Source of the DNA: an uncultured Ruminococcus sp.
GTDB taxonomy: Bacteria; Bacillota; Clostridia; Lachnospirales; Lachnospiraceae
Direction: 5' to 3'
NCBI GenBank assembly: GCA_900553885.1
Contig: USFD01000075.1
Location: forward strand, 1 to 15,729
Length of the DNA: 15,729 nt
Shown: positions 14,376 to 15,729 of the stretch, piece by piece
Layout: each line of letters starts with the position of its first letter
Position numbering within the stretch: the stretch's first letter is position 1
The notes under the pieces: model-generated
Seen by the model: only the letters and a program-made list of their open reading frames with translations
Databases searched by the model: none
What the model was told of the DNA's origin: nothing
Made by a program: the position numbers and the translations under genes

Positions 14376-15662
14376 ATGGACGAAAACAGAAATGATTTAG
14401 ACAGAACAGATCCGGGTAACAGGGAGAGCCTGCCAATGGATTCTCCAAAACACACAAGCCGGCGCAACCGGGACCGGTTTGGCGCAGGCGTGCTGGCAGG
14501 AGTAACCGGGGCCGTGGTACTCTTTGTGGCAGTGCTGGGAATCAGAAACTTTTTTACCGGGACAATTCCGGGAAGCGACCTCGGGGCTTCAGGCACTTCG
14601 GCCAAAAGCGTGGAAAAAAAGCTGGATGTTATAGATAACCTGATCGAGGAATACTATCTCTATGAAGACGACATTGACGGGGATGCGCTGGTAGAGGGGC
14701 TGTATTCCGGCTATACAGAGGCACTGGGAGACCCGTATACGGAATACTATGATGAGGAGGAGACAAAGGCCCTCTTTGAGTCTACCAGCGGCGAGTTTAC
14801 CGGAATCGGCGTCACAATGAGCCAGGGGACGGACGGCACAATTACTGTGACGAATATTTATAAGGACTCCCCGGCTGACAAAGCGGGACTTCAGGTGAAT
14901 GACGTTCTGCTGGAAGTTGATGGAAAAAACATCCAGGGGGAAGATCTGAATACCGTGGTCTCTTATGTAAAAGGGGAAAAAGGGACCGAAGTTACTCTGA
15001 CGGTGCTTCGGGACGGCGAGGAAGTCGAAGCAACTGCTGTGCGGGATACGATAGAGGTACAGACGGTAGAGTACCGGATGATGGATGATCAGATCGGGTA
15101 TATATCGGTCAGTGAATTTGATGACGTAACCTACGACCAGTTTAAAACGGCTCTGGATGATCTGGAGGGACAGAAGATGCAGGCCCTGGTCATTGATCTG
15201 AGAAATAACCCCGGCGGAAATGTGGAAACCGTGACCGATATGCTGAAACTTCTTCTGCCGGAGGGCCCGATCATATCAATCAAAGATAAAAACGGAAATA
15301 CAGAAGAAATGACCTGCGACGGTGAAAATGAGTTTACCAAACCGCTTGCCGTTCTTGTAAACGGGTACAGCGCAAGTGCATCGGAAATCTTCAGCGGCGC
15401 GGTTCAGGATTATGGAACAGGAACCATCGTGGGAACTACCACTTATGGAAAAGGAGTAGTCCAGCAGCTGATCAGCCTGGGAGACGGAACCTGCCTGAAA
15501 GTGACGATTGCAGAATACTATACGCCCAGCGGCAGGAGCATTAACGGCGTGGGCGTAACACCGGATGTGGAAGTGGAATATCAATATGACCAGAATAATC
15601 CGGAGGCAGACAATCAGCTGGATAAAGCGGTGGAAGTGCTTGGCCAACAGCTGGATCAGTAA
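14376..15662 (+). CDS. S41 family carboxyl-terminal processing protease
   Basis: A 428-residue CtpA/CtpB-type serine protease anchored outside the membrane. One transmembrane anchor is at about 36-56, a PDZ domain begins at GEFTGIGVTM (from 138) and runs to about 220, and the S41 catalytic core follows. In SASASEIFSGAVQDYG the nucleophile should be S334; the Lys base is K359 in TYGKGVVQ and the supporting Gln is Q363, the same spacing (+25, +29) as in CtpB and Prc. Position after ftsEX matches ctpB of Bacillus, whose product cleaves SpoIVFA in sporulation, so a CtpB-like role is plausible but unproven. The start is uncertain. ATG 14376 has only a distant ribosome site. ATG 14436, with GGGAGAG 7 bases upstream, gives a 408-residue form with a conventional short basic N-terminus before the anchor. 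Confidence 0.9.
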   Translation: MDENRNDLDRTDPGNRESLPMDSPKHTSRRNRDRFGAGVLAGVTGAVVLFVAVLGIRNFFTGTIPGSDLGASGTSAKSVEKKLDVIDNLIEEYYLYEDDIDGDALVEGLYSGYTEALGDPYTEYYDEEETKALFESTSGEFTGIGVTMSQGTDGTITVTNIYKDSPADKAGLQVNDVLLEVDGKNIQGEDLNTVVSYVKGEKGTEVTLTVLRDGEEVEATAVRDTIEVQTVEYRMMDDQIGYISVSEFDDVTYDQFKTALDDLEGQKMQALVIDLRNNPGGNVETVTDMLKLLLPEGPIISIKDKNGNTEEMTCDGENEFTKPLAVLVNGYSASASEIFSGAVQDYGTGTIVGTTTYGKGVVQQLISLGDGTCLKVTIAEYYTPSGRSINGVGVTPDVEVEYQYDQNNPEADNQLDKAVEVLGQQLDQ

Positions 15663-15677
15663 GAATGGAAGAATGGG

Positions 15678-15716
15678 GCTGTCGCACTAAATAATTAGTG
15701 CGGCAGCACTTTTTTT
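15678..15716 (+). terminator. Strong intrinsic terminator
   Basis: GCTGTCGCACTAA (15678-15690) pairs with TTAGTGCGGCAGC (15695-15707), a 13-bp stem with one G-U pair and a 4-base loop ATAA, followed by seven T (15710-15716). It lies 15 bases after the protease stop and closes the ftsEX-protease region. Confidence 0.92.
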
Positions 15717-15729
15717 GCAAAGAATAAGA

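Overview
The window looks like core chromosome from a spore-forming Gram-positive Clostridium relative, most likely a member of the Lachnospiraceae. Supporting signs are strong AGGAGG-type ribosome binding sites, addAB in place of recBCD, the LL-diaminopimelate aminotransferase route to lysine and peptidoglycan, an alpha/beta-type small acid-soluble spore protein (SASP), and an ftsE-ftsX-S41 protease cluster like the one in Bacillus. I see no insertion sequence, phage gene, tRNA, rRNA or CRISPR array. This assignment is inferred from gene content, not from a database search.

Layout. The left part (128-1001) is read leftward: a thioredoxin gene, and behind it a small zinc-ribbon membrane protein. 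Divergent from these is the recombination-repair operon addB-addA-DUF1294 (1249-8595), tightly overlapping and led by a near-consensus promoter. A large GC-rich terminator follows, preceded by its own promoter-like sequence. Next come dapL (8861-10063), a 46-bp near-perfect palindrome, the SASP gene behind a sigma-G-like promoter, and a WecG/TagA-family protein that lacks the usual catalytic Asp. After a strong terminator come a PucR/CdaR-type regulator, ftsE and ftsX (overlapping), and an S41 carboxyl-terminal processing protease ending in a clear terminator at the right edge.

How the parts fit. AddAB processes double-strand breaks, and a GAAC-N4-GTTC palindrome of the Gram-positive LexA type sits inside the promoter of the divergent zinc-ribbon gene. 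This suggests a DNA-damage-responsive partner next to addAB. DapL supplies diaminopimelate for the wall. FtsEX is the ABC-type regulator of wall hydrolases, and the S41 protease behind it acts at the outer face of the membrane.

The most unusual signals are regulatory: the SOS-like operator at 1068-1087, a CRP/FNR-like dyad at the class II position of the trxA promoter, a promoter-terminator unit that may make a short RNA ahead of dapL, and a terminator with small leader reading frames between ftsX and the protease gene, with no promoter visible after it. I did not find a clearly new multi-gene system.
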